Under the pieces are notes generated by a model that was given only the letters and a program-made list of their open reading frames with translations, had not been told where the DNA came from and made no database searches. Position numbers and translations under genes: made by a program. Of a stretch of 64,000 nucleotides of DNA, positions 11,588 to 23,131 are shown piece by piece. The stretch comes from Daucus carota subsp. sativus. Lineage: Eukaryota; Streptophyta; Magnoliopsida; Apiales; Apiaceae. The number at the start of each line of letters is the position of its first letter. The first letter of the stretch is position 1. The DNA is taken from NCBI RefSeq assembly GCF_001625215.2, contig NC_030389.2, forward strand, positions 45,063,454-45,127,453, given 5' to 3'.

Positions 11588-12187
11588 CATCTTCAGGCTC
11601 TTCCTTCTTTGCTGCCTACTTCGCAGGAGGCTGATCACCAAATGAAGCAACCGAAACCACAGAGCAAGCCTACTTGGACAGATCCTAGAAAGCGAGATCA
11701 TAGTTAATAATTGATCCCAGCTGGGATAAACAAAGCAAAATATTGACAAACCACAATATGAAGAGTTAATAGAATATCTTGATGCAGTTCCGTGGAAGAC
11801 AGGCCTAATTCGTGTAATTGCATAGCCATTCTGGCAAAAAGAGTCCGCGGAGCAATAAATTGGAGGCATTTTAAACACGAAGTGTTCATATTCTACTATA
11901 CTTGTACTTTCTATTAGACTATTACTGACCTTCAAAAACTCCTCAACTTTCTCAGCCTGCTTGTAGGTGTAGTCTGTTGCCAGAGACAAAGCCAAGACAT
12001 TTTTATAGGCGTTGCTGAACATGCACGATGCTGCAGCAATACTCGGGTATGAAATAGAAAGGGACAGAGAAGCAAGATTTGATAATCCACTCGCAAATTT
12101 CACTGCAATATAGTCTTCAGTGAGCTCAAGCATCTCTGGACCGTGGACAGAGCCATTGTCGTATAACGACTTCACTGTCAGAGCCAT
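11588..12187 (-). pseudogene. Ribosomal P0 (uL10) C-terminal gene fragment, copy 2
   Basis: Exon-like segment 11930-12187 encodes [19 protein letters not shown] and on to [10 protein letters not shown], the P0 C-terminal half. A GTCAGT donor follows; the acceptor ttctag leads at 11684 into DLSK and then TAG at 11670-11672, where copy 1 still has a Tyr codon region (DPSQYA). Beyond the stop the P0-like sequence continues to KKEEPEDE near 11600. The N-terminal domain of P0 and the final conserved tail are missing. It may be spliced to the preceding F-box gene; see that entry. If not, it is an untranslated remnant. Confidence 0.8.
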
Positions 12188-13585
12188 TTACAAGGTCAGT
12201 GAGAATGAATTCTCAGAAGTGCTAAATGAATTCTTAGAAATGCTAAATGAAGACTTACTTTTTTTCTTTCGACTCTTTTGCTTCCTTCCATAATGCACAT
12301 TAACAGGGATTGGTAACGTCTTGGCAATAGCATTCTGCAATGTAAACACCATGGAACTGCAGGAAGACTCGGTCTCCTTGTGAACAAAAGGATTCACGCT
12401 GTCCTCATCGAGTAAAAGAAGGCTCTCCTCACAATTAGAATTTATGATGCAAAGATAATCCGGATAATCTTCAGGAGACTTATATCGCGTAACCTCCAGA
12501 GACTCCAAGTCATACAAAAAGAAATTTGTCACCTGCTCTCGGTATTCCAGAAAGACAATCGTCCGTACCAAATATTTACCACTACACAATAAACCTACAG
12601 GAACTGAAAAACCAACTTCCTGCAATTTTATAACAAGCCTCTTCTCCCAGCGCGATTCAGATGAGAACTCGTCTTTAACTAGATTCCACATGTCAAGAAA
12701 TCCAGAACCATCATCACATCCGAGAACAGCTACTGATTCTCCGAATGCTTCCATAGCAAATTGAGTACGATATTTGATAAATTCTTCCGGACACCTGAAC
12801 TGCTGAATAGTCTCATTTCTGACATCAAAACAGACAGCCAGTGGCACGATTGATTGAGGTCCGGGTCCGTACCTAAACGTATCTGTTATCATATATGCAA
12901 TACCATCTACAAACTTGGTAGGTTCAGGCACAACGCAAAAATCAACAATTTCATCTTCATAGTGATAATTAGTATGAATGATGTTCCAAGAATTAGTACT
13001 CAAGCTGTAAACAAAAACGTCGAAAATATTACCAATTGTGGAAATGACTATGACCTTATAGTCATGATCATAATGTCCAAAGCTCACACCGCCCTTCCTC
13101 ATTAGCCAATCGTATTCGTCAGAAATTCTGAGCTCTGGAAGCTTCTTAGCCTTTCTACAAATCGGGTTCCAGAGATGTAAATTATCTCCAACGCGATAGC
13201 CAGAATTAAATTCTCTGAGATTATTATCCGATACACCGTTTCTAGAAATACATAACAGCCCGTCACAAAATCCGTGGATCTTGAGTTGGCATCCTTCGAA
13301 AATGTTGATATTTTTCTCGAATAATTCGGGAGTGTAACGGTGTTTTGAATGATTCGTACTATCAAGAAGCGGCTCCCAATTGGTGAGTAATGTGCATGAT
13401 CTCGAATCTTGATGTAGCACATATTTGTTTGCAGAGGAGGTTTTTTGGTAAGTGAGATGCGTGTTAGCCAAGGAAGTAGAGTGAATAACTTGATACCATG
13501 TTTTGGAGACACAAGTGCATTGTACAAGAGACCTGACTTCTAGTCTGCAGAAGATATCTATCAGTAGATGTGTCGGCAGATACAT
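12188..13585 (-). CDS. F-box protein, FBA/CPR30-like, possibly spliced to a P0-like C-terminus
   Basis: The 465-residue single-exon frame starts MYLPTHLLIDIFCRLEVRSL, an N-terminal F-box (about residues 1-45, including LVQCTCVSKTWYQVI). It is followed by an F-box-associated region with GFCDGLLCI, LWNPICRKAKKLPEL, YDHDYKVIVI and SLSTNSWNII. Proteins of this type are substrate adaptors of SCF (SKP1-CUL1-F-box) ubiquitin ligases. The last 23 residues (SKSSFSISKNSFSTSENSF) look like translated intron: a strong donor, A|GTAAGT, lies at 12258, and an acceptor, ctgacag, at 12175. Splicing that 84-nt intron would join RKKK in frame to KSLYDNG of the P0 fragment and end at 11670, giving about 528 residues. 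The F-box part is confident; the fusion is inferred. Confidence 0.85.
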   Translation of the reverse strand: MYLPTHLLIDIFCRLEVRSLVQCTCVSKTWYQVIHSTSLANTHLTYQKTSSANKYVLHQDSRSCTLLTNWEPLLDSTNHSKHRYTPELFEKNINIFEGCQLKIHGFCDGLLCISRNGVSDNNLREFNSGYRVGDNLHLWNPICRKAKKLPELRISDEYDWLMRKGGVSFGHYDHDYKVIVISTIGNIFDVFVYSLSTNSWNIIHTNYHYEDEIVDFCVVPEPTKFVDGIAYMITDTFRYGPGPQSIVPLAVCFDVRNETIQQFRCPEEFIKYRTQFAMEAFGESVAVLGCDDGSGFLDMWNLVKDEFSSESRWEKRLVIKLQEVGFSVPVGLLCSGKYLVRTIVFLEYREQVTNFFLYDLESLEVTRYKSPEDYPDYLCIINSNCEESLLLLDEDSVNPFVHKETESSCSSMVFTLQNAIAKTLPIPVNVHYGRKQKSRKKKSKSSFSISKNSFSTSENSFSLTL

Positions 13586-14350
13586 TTCTGTATCGACGTT
13601 GTCAGATGGTATCTCTCTCGATCCGCTTTCTCAAAAAAATATGTAGATGGTATCTCCCTCGGTCCGCTCTGTGGAAGAATATTACATTTCTGTTTCAGAG
13701 AGCATTGTTGTATTTTTCTTGTTTGTGGAAGAACTCTGGTGTTCAAAGGGATCTGGGCTTTTCTTTGAATGTCAGACTCTGAAGTAGTTGACTTATATTT
13801 GATTATTCGAATGGATTGTTGGGGTGGACTTGGTTTTTTTATGTAATGGCCAGCTGCAAGATAGATTTGACTTTAAAGTTCGAGTTTAAAATTAAGATAG
13901 TGCTCGGCCTGGCCAATTTCAGTTTAGTTTTTTTTTTACTAACATGGCTTATAGGTTATAGCTTTATAATTTGAGTATCTGTTCTAAAATATTATTCAGA
14001 GTCGAGTTAGGACCTGGACTAACAGAAAACGAGCCCTTAACCAATAAGTTATCCAATCGTACTAAATAACGAGTTTTCTTGACAACAATCATGATTTTGT
14101 ATATTTTTTTGTTAAGGATAAAGAGGGCTGGAGGTTATGAAGAGTAATGTATCGACAGCCTAGCCTATTCGAATGGATATATATTTTAATAAATTCAATT
14201 TTGTAAGATAAAAGAGTTTCTAAAATCAATGTCTGAGAATTTTTTTGTTTATGCAAGTGGGATGACATTTTGAAATAACTTGACCATAATATTTATAAAG
14301 ACAACTTTCATCTTATATTAAATCATGTCTTGAATTTAGGATCATCAATT

Positions 14351-15022
14351 TTATTTTTTGAAACAAATGTGTTGATCTAATAATAGAAAGTCATACGGCA
14401 TCTACATCAATGATCGAGTCGAACAAACTGAAAATTGTAATCGCCTAGTTAAACGATATTTTGAAGATAAAGTATATACAAATACAAATACCCGTTTCAT
14501 GCATCGAATCACCGGTACTCTCTTCATCATGCCCTAATAGAGCTATCGTTTGAGCTATCGATCAGAACTGCGATTTCATGCAAACTTTCATCATCAAATC
14601 AAGACACCCGCTTACAATGAAGAAGCGAAAAACAAAACTCTCACGAGGGAGAGAAAACAATCTTAGATCTGGAGCGGAACCACAAAAACAAGAGAAATCA
14701 GACTGAAAATCCACCCGATTGAAACAGATAGGAAAGACAACGAAATCTCCGATGGTTTTAGATCTAAGAATCTTCCCGAGAATAGATCTGGAACGAAAAC
14801 CAAAAAAACAAGAGAAATCGGATTGAAAACCCACCCACTTGGAAGAGAAACAACGAAATCTCCGATGATTTTCGATCTAAGTTTTCCGAGAATAAGTATT
14901 ATTCGAAAACTATAAAAAAACAAAGTAATTAGCTGATTTGGGACTTTCCACCGGTGAAAACCGATGGAAACCCGAGACGGTTACGACAAGAGAGAGACTA
15001 GACTCTAGAGAGAATTAGGGTT
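14351..15022 (-). mobile_element. Non-autonomous LINE-type retroposon with duplicated 5' region
   Basis: On the minus strand the element starts near 15020 (aaccctaattctctctagag), contains the motif tttccatcggttttcaccgg shared with the insert at 85-716, and has a tandemly repeated block (14690-14790 against 14810-14880: agatctggaacg... and ccgatg(a/g)tttt). It ends in an A-rich tail, tgtttcaaaaaataaaat, at about 14351-14365. Similar direct repeats (ggatcatcaattttatt and ggatcatcatttttatt) flank it at 14339 and 15023. No ORF of a LINE is left. Confidence 0.55.
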
Positions 15023-15811
15023 GGATCATCATTTTTATTATTTTTGAATTGAGGATCATCAAAATTGAAATCATATATTTATAACTTAAATGAATGTTTA
15101 TAAATGCAAAGCCTTTTTTCCCCTTTTAAGTGACAAATTAACATTTCACATCCGACAAATTAACATTTCACATCTGCCTAGAGATTGGGCTACTAATAGT
15201 TGGGCCACAGTCCTTGCTTATATTTTCCTTTGCAATTTGATGTAGCCCAGTTAAAAGTTTAGAAACTTTTCCAATCCACTATTAATTTAATGTTACGAAA
15301 TCCTACAAGATTTATTAATAACTGTCGAATCAACTCGTGAATTTTAAAAAATCTTCATTAATTACCTCACAATTCCGAAATAAGAAAGCTTACAAAATTA
15401 GTACAGTATGACACATTGGTGAGGTATAATTGGACCGATAGTAATAAATTGCGAGAACCAAAAATAAATACCAACAAAAATTCAAAACAATCTTATGTAT
15501 GCTGTGCAGATGTATATGCCGACTCTCACACAAAACGTGCATATCGCCCGCTGCGAAATACAGTTTTGTGATGAGAAAAAGACAGACAAGCAGAGATTGA
15601 GACAAGCCAAGCACGTGACCTGTCAAACCTTTTGCTTTTGCTTTTTGGTCATGCCTTTCTTCTCCCCTGCTACCCCATCTTTTCACTTCGGTCACTCATC
15701 TTGACATGGATTTTTTTTTTTTCGATTTTGAATTGTAATATCTATTATTAGGAAGTATTCTAAGAAATATTTTCATTTTTTAAATCTGATCGACAATATA
15801 TGATTGATTCT

Positions 15812-16060
15812 ATTCATTGGCAACGGCTTTTAAGTCAGCTTCTGAGTTTATAAGTTAGAAACACTTATTTCGTACCGTTTGTGTAAAAAGTTAAGAAGCA
15901 CTTATAAAAAGCTAGGAATGCTTGCTTTTGTTTCAGGATTTTTACTTATTATCAAACACTTTAATCACTTATAAGCCTTAAATTGCTTTTAACTTCTATT
16001 TCACTTATTTATTTTAAGCAAGAAGCACTTATTTTAAATTTACCGAAACAGCCCCATAGA
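15812..16060. mobile_element. hAT-like MITE
   Basis: The same sequence family occurs in inverted orientation at 35069-35318, sharing agtttataagttagaaacacttat and gtttgtgtaaaaagt. The element is bounded by ttggcaac and a gggg end and has no ORF. Family assignment rests on the better-preserved copy. Confidence 0.55.
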
Positions 16061-17024
16061 TCAATCAACTAGAATTAGTCATACGTGTGACAAGTCATTA
16101 GAAAAAAATTGAGCTACACGACATTATTCTTTATTATTTACGTGAAATATACATGATAATATTGATTTTGTACGAACAATAATAATTACTATTTATTTCG
16201 ATCATTACAATGAATAATCAATGTTCAACTGTATTAAATTCAGTTTCTTGTTAAGTGATTGTTCCTGACATTAAATTTCTTATTTATTATTATTTAATAT
16301 CTACTTTATAAAAAGTTAAATCTTTAATTTCCTAATTTATTATCGAGAAAATATTTCTCATCGTATTTATTATTTGCGATAAATATATACAACAGCATTT
16401 TAGCAAGTACACAACACATGCAATAATTATCATCTACTTGCTCCTAGAATTCCAAAACCCAATAATTTTAAACTGTCATCTTACAGTGTTGTGTCAAGCT
16501 TTGGCTGTTTCTCTGCATGACCTGTTTGTGTTTTGTACGTACACACAAAAAGATTTGTATAATCTTGAACTAGCACTGTTGAGTATCAAGACAACAGTAC
16601 ATATAATCATGCTCACAAAACACTGAGCTAGTTAGCTAGGCAGTAGGTATTCACAGATCTCGAGGCACCCAGAATTTCAGGTTTAGTATTAATTGTTTTA
16701 CATAAGTGGGGATATATGTTTCTTTCAAAAAAATTCTCTTTTTGTTTGTTCTTGAAATGCTGCTAAAAAAGTTTGATGGGGTCCTTGAATTATTTGTATA
16801 ATATTTTTTGGCAGTTGAGTTTGTAGTGGAGAGATAGAAGAGTTAAAAGGGTTGGTTTTGATTGTGGAAGTGGTGGGTGATGATTTTTGGAGGTATTTGT
16901 TGTTGGGAAGTGAGGTGATGTTGTTTGGATAAGGGGATAGAAAGGTGGTGGTTTTTTTATGTGAGTTTTGGTACTGGTTTGTTTTGATTGTTGATCATTG
17001 TGGTAGAAGGGTGTGTGATGGATC

Positions 17025-20000
17025 ATGATTGAAGATCAAGAGAGTGAGGTTTTTGGGGAGAGAATGGAGGTTTTGGGGGGATTCTTGATTTTGATGTTGT
17101 TGCAAGGCTGTTTTGCATCTCTTTCTCCTTCTGGAGTGAACTATGAAGGTTCTCTCTCTCTCTCTCTCGCTCTCTCTCTCCCCCTCCCTCCTCTCTCTCT
17201 CCCAGTCTATCTCTCTCTCCCTCCTCTCTCTCTCTCTCGGTCTCTCCCCCCTCTCCCTCCTTTTTATTCTATACTTACGTGTCCACCTATGTTGCATTAA
17301 TCAATAGATTTGAATATTTGTGTATTGATTATCTGAGTGAATATTTGTGTTAGTGTATCTTTGTTCATATTGATTATTTAGGTGGTGAATATTTGGGGTT
17401 TATTGTTGTTTACTTGTTTGTTCAAAGTTCAACTTCTGCTTTTGCCAAAAAAAAAAGTTCACCTACATATTTTCTCACTATTTCCAATCCTTACCATGTT
17501 TGTACAGTTCTTTCTAATACTTATGTTATGTCCCTGTCTGAAAGAAATTTTGGGCATATTACATATACACGATACATTGATCGATGCTCCCAAGCATATA
17601 TACCTGGTAATTGGTAGGTCTTGCGTCTTTGAAGGTTTCAGAATGAGGCTTTTCTGGTTAAAACTCCAGTTTCAGAAAGTTTCAGATATATTGGCATTAT
17701 ATAGTTGAAACATAAAGATTACATATTAAGCGGCCACGGTTTTAGCTGTGAATTTCTTGATTCTAATATTACCATTCGATTATATCTTCCTTGTTTGAAA
17801 TTTATGCTCATATCTGTGTGTTGCCATCTACGGTATTATTATTAGTTTCTTTGCTAAGTTTGTGTTGTCATATAAATGCAGTTGTAGCCTTGATGGCCAT
17901 AAAAAATGACTTAATTGATCCTCACAATATGCTGGAGAATTGGGATATTACGTTTGTGGATCCATGCAGTTGGAGAATGATTACCTGCACTCCTGATGGC
18001 TATGTTTCTGTTCTGTGAGTTGCTTAACCTCATTGCTGTTTGTAGCTTTTCTTACATCTTTCACTTTTGATGATAACTGGAAAATCTTAGAAACTTTGAT
18101 GATTTAGCTGTTAGTAATCTTACCATATATTCTTGTTCTTCTTTTATTAGAGGACTACCTAGCCAGAATTTGTCGGGGACCTTATCTCCAGGGATCGGTA
18201 ACCTCACTAACCTGCAATATGTGTAAGTTTACAGCAAGTAATTTATAATTTCTCTCTGTTGTCTCGTTCTACATTGTTTTGCTTGCACCAAAATTTATTT
18301 AAACTTTCAGTTTCTACTGAAATATGTTTTAACGGATATTAAAACTGACTATTTTTTACATATATAGGTTAATGCAAAATAATGCCATTTCTGGCTCTAT
18401 TCCTGCTGCTATTGGAAAATTGGAGAAGCTGCAAACACTTGATCTCTCCTCCAACAAGCTACATGGTGAAATCCCTAGTTCGTTTGGTGACCTTAAGAAC
18501 CTGAATTATTTGTGAGTTGCAAAACTTTTCCCTAAGTGTCAATAATTCATGTATAAAAGAGAAGCAATGGAGTATTTTAAAATTGACTCCAAATAACTTT
18601 TCTTTTGAGCAAGCCAGGCGACTAAACAACAATAGTCTTACTGGAAAGATACCTGATTCTCTGTCGGGACTCGGCGCTCTTACTCTCGTGTAAGTCTATT
18701 TGTCTAATTCCTTTAACTTGTATTAATTCAGTTGCATAAGAAACCTGAGGGAGTATCTAAGTGATATAATTTTCCTTGGACACATTTATTGATTACTATT
18801 GCACATGCCAATGTTTGCAGGGATATGTCTTTCAACAATTTCAGTGCTCCTGTGCCAAAATTACCTGCAAGAACTTTCAGGCTAGGGTTCTCTCTTTTCA
18901 TTCTTTCAAACAGCAATCTCTTTAATTAGTTGCCTAATCTTTAGATGTTAAGGTCTTGTTACGCTTATTTTTAGGATTACCGGCAATCCTTTAATTTGTC
19001 CCGAAGGAGCTGAAAACAATTGTTCTGTTATATATCAGAAGCTTCCGTCCTTCCCCCCAGATGGTAAGAAGAATCACAAATTTACATTAATTATTTTCTA
19101 TTGTTTCTGTTTACACTAAAATAAGAATACTTTATTCCTTCACTAGATCAAATTGAATCCGGGAGAAAAGACCACCACCACATAGCTATTGCAATGGGTA
19201 CAAGTTTTGGTGCTGCTCTTCTAATCATTATAATCATAGGGTCCCTGGTATGGTGGCGATATAGGCACAATAAGCAGATTTTTTTTGATGTTCACGGTCA
19301 GTCCCTAATCCTCTTGTACTTGTACTTTTATAAAATGTAATTTTTTTTGTATGAAGTTCAGTGAAGATAATTGCTTACTAATCCTATAACTATTTTACAT
19401 CCTATATATGCAATAAACATGTGCTAAACTTCAGCAACACGGAAATAAATCACATCATCTGTCAAAAGTTAAGATGCGTTATATTTTACCAAAACAGAGG
19501 GAATAATATACTATTCAGTAGATATTTTTGTATTTTTAGCAAGGATTTTTTATTTGGCAGATCAATATGATCCAGATGTATGTTTGGGACATTTGAGGAG
19601 GTATACCTTCAAGGAACTTCGAACTGCCACCGATCATTTCAACTCGAAGAATATTTTGGGGAGAGGAGGATTTGGCATCGTTTATAAAGGTTGCTTAAAT
19701 GATGGGACTACTGTAGCTGTCAAAAGGTTGAAGGAGTATAATACCTTGGGGGGTGAAATACAATTCCAGACAGAAGTAGAACTGATAAGCTTGGCCCTTC
19801 ATCGGAATCTTCTCCGCCTCTTGGGGTTCTGCACGACAGAAAGTGAACGAATTCTTGTTTATCCATACATGGTAAATGGGAGCGTGGCATCTAGACTAAG
19901 AGGTCAGTGTGAAAATCATTGTTAGTCTTATAATATGCAAGTTCATGTAACATTATCCTCTCTGCCCTTCAATCTGGCAATTAGACTCTCAGTGACCAGT

Positions 20001-21220
20001 TACAACTGTTTCGTAGACATACAAAGTTTTGACTATAAAATGTGAATGCATTGTCATTATCTCATAATTCCTGTAAAAGGGGTTGAGGTTAGTACTGCAG
20101 AGCTAGATCACTTTGTTAGAAGTTATATTCTTGCTTTTATTTTCAGGTGGTATAGAGTCGTGTCACCAAGCACAAACTCCAAAACCTACATTGTTAAATA
20201 TATAAAATGATTGAAAAGCAGCTCCAGCAACTCTATGCTAATTTTTAATAAATTAGAATATGCCGATAACAAATACTACATGTCTCTGGTTATCCATTAT
20301 ATGACATCTAGGTTTATTTCCAGATCATGTCCTTGGCAGGCCAATCTTAGATTGGTCAAGGCGAAAGCAGATAGCTTTAGGTACGGCAAGGGGATTATTT
20401 TATCTCCACGAGCACTGTGACCCAGGAATCATCCATCGTGATGTGAAGGCAGCCAACATCCTGTTGGATGAAGACTTTGAGGCAGTTGTTGGTGATTTTG
20501 GGTTGGCAAAGCTATTGGATCATCGTGAATCTCATGTGTCCACGGCTGTCCGTGGTACTGTTGGCCACATTGCTCCGGAGTATCTTTCAACTGGTCAGTC
20601 ATCAGATAAAACTGACGTCTTTGGTTTTGGCATCTTGCTTCTTGAGTTGATCACAGGTCAAAAAGCTTTGGACTTTGGCCGGGCAGCTAGTCAGAAAGTT
20701 GTGATGCTTGATTGGGTATAATTCTTCATCTTGAGCTTATGTAACTTCTGTTTGTAACTTGTAAGCAATAATTTTAGTAGTATCAAATTGATGCTGTATC
20801 GCCTCTTAATAGCTTGGTTCTTTACCTCGTTCACTATATCAACCTGCCAGAAACCGTAAATTATCAGAACAGAGCCGTAATTTGATCTCTTCTTACTTGC
20901 AGGTGAAGAAGCTGCGTCAAGATGGAAAGCTAGACCTAATTGTAGATAAAGAGTTAAAGAAAGATTATGACAAGATCGAGTTGGAAGAGATTGTGCAGGT
21001 AGCTCTTTTATGCACACAATTCAACCCTTCGAACCGTCCCAAAATGTCAGAAGTATTAAGAATGCTGGAAGGCGACGGTTTAGCTGAAAAATGGGAGGCC
21101 TCTCAGAGAGATGAAACACCAAGTTGCAGGACATCAGAAACCACTCCTGAAAGATACTCAGATTTCATCGAAGAATCTTCCCTCGTGGTCGAGGCCATGG
21201 AGCTTTCAGGTCCTCGATGA
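17025..21220 (+). CDS. LRR receptor-like kinase, LRR-II group (NIK/At5g45780-like)
   Basis: Plasma-membrane receptor kinase. Exons: 17025-17148, 17882-18014, 18151-18222, 18368-18511, 18618-18689, 18821-18880, 18975-19063, 19147-19296, 19561-19902, 20324-20715, 20903-21220. Domain order: signal peptide (the second Met at 17064, [14 protein letters not shown], is the likelier start), LRR cap ending [10 protein letters not shown], about four and a half LRRs ([29 protein letters not shown]), GNPLICP, a TM helix ([14 protein letters not shown]) and the kinase. The kinase has [11 protein letters not shown], the Lys of [19 protein letters not shown] (an RD kinase), GDFGLAKLL and [14 protein letters not shown], and ends in the group signature AMELSGPR. 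The nearest family members act in antiviral, developmental and BAK1-associated signalling. The frame is complete. Exon 6 appears to use a GC donor (18881). A partial copy lies at 23473-23730. Confidence 0.93.
17149..17262. repeat. (CT)n-rich microsatellite at the intron 1 donor of the receptor kinase
   Basis: The tract starts directly at the donor (GAAG|gttctctctc) and runs for about 110 bp with CCC interruptions. On the minus strand it produces a meaningless Arg/Glu-rich frame. Confidence 0.9.
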
Positions 21221-21569
21221 CAGATACACAATTTCTTGTACTTCAATTCAGTTATATGTAGTATGTTGGTAAAACCATTGAGCTGAGAAACAGGCATTTG
21301 GTGTTATAGGCTTATAGCTGACTAGCCAGTGCTCATAGAAGTAGAAATTTCGAGATCGAAAGCCAATGTGTATAAGCATTTGAGTTTATTGCGCATGAAT
21401 GGTGCATTTGAGTCATTGAGTGATCAATATTTGTAGAATTATGTTTTGCATTATGATAATAGACCTTCACTATCAATCGGTCGAGTTCGAGAAATTAAAA
21501 TGGGATGATCTAGCTGATCTAGCTGGTACAAGTCTTGATGTACATTTTTATAATCAAAATGGAATTGAT

Positions 21570-21590
21570 GGTTACTCAAAAAAATAAAAT
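21570..21590 (+). mobile_element. Ultra-short LINE-type insertion (21 nt) with 14-bp target duplication
   Basis: The 14-bp sequence aaaatggaattgat occurs at 21556-21569 and again at 21591-21604. Between them lies only ggttactcaaaaaaataaaat, an A-rich tail of the same type as the tail of the insert at 85-716. Confidence 0.55.
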
Positions 21591-21713
21591 AAAATGGAAT
21601 TGATCTAGCTGGACAACGAAAGCGAAAGCTGTATCTTTATAATCGAAAGCGAAAGCTGTTTTTTTTAATTCATTATCAAATGATTGTATTTTTATAATCG
21701 ATTATGAAAGCTG

Positions 21714-21890
21714 TTTTTTTTATAATCAACAAAGTTGAAAGCTATTGTTTGATAATCAAATTAAAGTGGATTTTTTTTTTTATAATCAAACGAGTTCAAA
21801 ACTACTATTTTATAATCAAATTAAAATCGGATTTTTTATAATCCAAGATGTTGAAAGCTATTAATTTATAATCAAATTAAAATAGGATTT
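21714..21890. repeat. Degenerate tandem repeat, unit about 57-60 bp, three copies
   Basis: Each unit reads roughly ttttttataatcaa, then gttgaaagctatt, then ttataatcaaattaaa. Less regular pieces extend the array from about 21620 to 22030. Confidence 0.75.
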
Positions 21891-22375
21891 AACTGAATAG
21901 CGAAAGTTGTAATGTACGATATTCAACTTTTTTTATAATAGAAAATATGATGTATGATTTCTTTTTATAATCAAATTAAAATATGAAAGATAATGTGATA
22001 TATGATTTTCATCATCAAATTAAAACAGGCATGATCTAGCACAGTAGAATTGTCATGCACAATTTTAATAATTGGACCGAGATTAAGCTAATATAATTTT
22101 CGATTATATAATATAAATTACTCAAATATTATCCCAAACAGACTTTTTAATCTAAATAATTTTTTAACTTTACAACTGAGAATATTATTTTTTTTTTTTG
22201 AAAGAAAAACAGAGAAAATTATTACTTGCTATATATATGCTTGCTTTAGGCTCTTAATCTTGTCCTAAAATTGTGGCGTTCCCATAATTATTACATGCAC
22301 ATTACGTATATAAACCATAAGTCCATAACCATAAACCCTCTTCTTGTCTCAAAACCCTCCACCAATTCAACAACC

Positions 22376-23131
22376 ATGGAGCCAAAGAAAACAAGGGGTC
22401 GTCAAAGAATCGAGATCAAGAAGCTCCAAGGTAACCAGCAGCAAGTCACTTTTTCGAAACGTCGAAAAGGCCTGTTCAACAAGGCCAGTGAACTCTGTGT
22501 TGTAACCAATGCTGAGGTGGCCGTTCTTGCTCAGTCTGTTGGAGGCCGTGTGTTTGCTTTTGGCCACCCGAGTGTCGATCGTGTCGTCGAGGCTTATCTT
22601 GGGAACAATGTGGTGGATTGGGGTGAAGTGGGGGAGGACTTAAGGTCAAATTATGAGGAGTGGAATAAGAAGTACTTGGAGATTGTTGAGGAGACTAAAG
22701 TTGAGAAGGCGAAAGTGAGTATAGTGGAGGAAAGTAGTCGCAGGTTTTGGTGGGAGAATTGTTTTGAGGATTTGGAGGTTGATGAGCTTGAGATTTTTAT
22801 TGATTCGATGGAGAAGTTAAAGACTAATTTGATGGTGAAAGGTGAGGAATTGAAGATTAATGAGATTGCCAATGCTGATGATCCTCAGTCACTTGATGAT
22901 CAAGTAGTGGTGCCTAATTCAGATCAGTTTGTTTCGTATAATGTGGGATTTGCTAATGGAGATTTGATGATGCCTGCTGTTAATTATGGTTCCAGTGGGC
23001 TTAATAAGTATGGCTTCGTGAACGATGGATTGGTTCTTGATGATAATGGTGGTGATAATTTGCAGGATTTAAGTGATTTTGGTACTTTTGGGGTTCCTAA
23101 TACTAGTGATCTCTATTTTAGCCAGGATTAG
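22376..23131 (+). CDS. Type I (M-alpha) MADS-box transcription factor, AGL62-like
   Basis: A single-exon gene of 251 residues, as usual for type I MADS genes. The MADS domain (about residues 6-62) reads KTRGRQRIEIKKL, QVTFSKRRKGLFNKASELCV and AEVAVLAQSVGGRVFAFGHPSV; GRVFAFGHPSVD is typical of the AGL62/AGL61/AGL28 group. No K-box is present; a coiled-coil stretch with RRFWWENCFEDLEVDELEIF follows, matching the WWE(D/N) segment of AGL62-like proteins. Such factors act in female gametophyte and endosperm development. I start at the Met at 22376 (ccATGG context) because the 35 codons upstream resemble leader sequence rather than protein. A TATA-like box lies at 22229-22240. Confidence 0.92.
   Translation: MEPKKTRGRQRIEIKKLQGNQQQVTFSKRRKGLFNKASELCVVTNAEVAVLAQSVGGRVFAFGHPSVDRVVEAYLGNNVVDWGEVGEDLRSNYEEWNKKYLEIVEETKVEKAKVSIVEESSRRFWWENCFEDLEVDELEIFIDSMEKLKTNLMVKGEELKINEIANADDPQSLDDQVVVPNSDQFVSYNVGFANGDLMMPAVNYGSSGLNKYGFVNDGLVLDDNGGDNLQDLSDFGTFGVPNTSDLYFSQD

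Larger units (their letters stand above)
13586..17024. other. Intergenic region between F-box and receptor kinase genes
   Basis: Holds the divergent promoters of the two genes, a LINE-type retroposon (14351-15022) and a hAT-like MITE (15812-16060). The rest is AT-rich single-copy sequence without a convincing frame; open frames at 15390-15704, 16438-16626 and 16790-17026 show no recognisable domain. Confidence 0.6.
21221..22375. other. Intergenic: kinase 3' flank, tandem repeat, MADS promoter
   Basis: Contains a very short retroposon scar (21556-21604), a degenerate tandem array (21714-21890) and a TATA-like ctatatatatgc at 22229-22240 about 140 bp before the MADS start. No other gene is visible. 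Confidence 0.6.

Noticed and set aside
16995-17297. Arg/Glu-rich minus-strand frame
   Set aside because: It is the (CT)n tract of the kinase intron read on the other strand.
22271-22375. Upstream ATG extending the MADS protein by 35 residues
   Set aside because: The extra residues do not resemble a MADS N-terminus, and the downstream ATG has better context and the expected spacing to the MADS domain.
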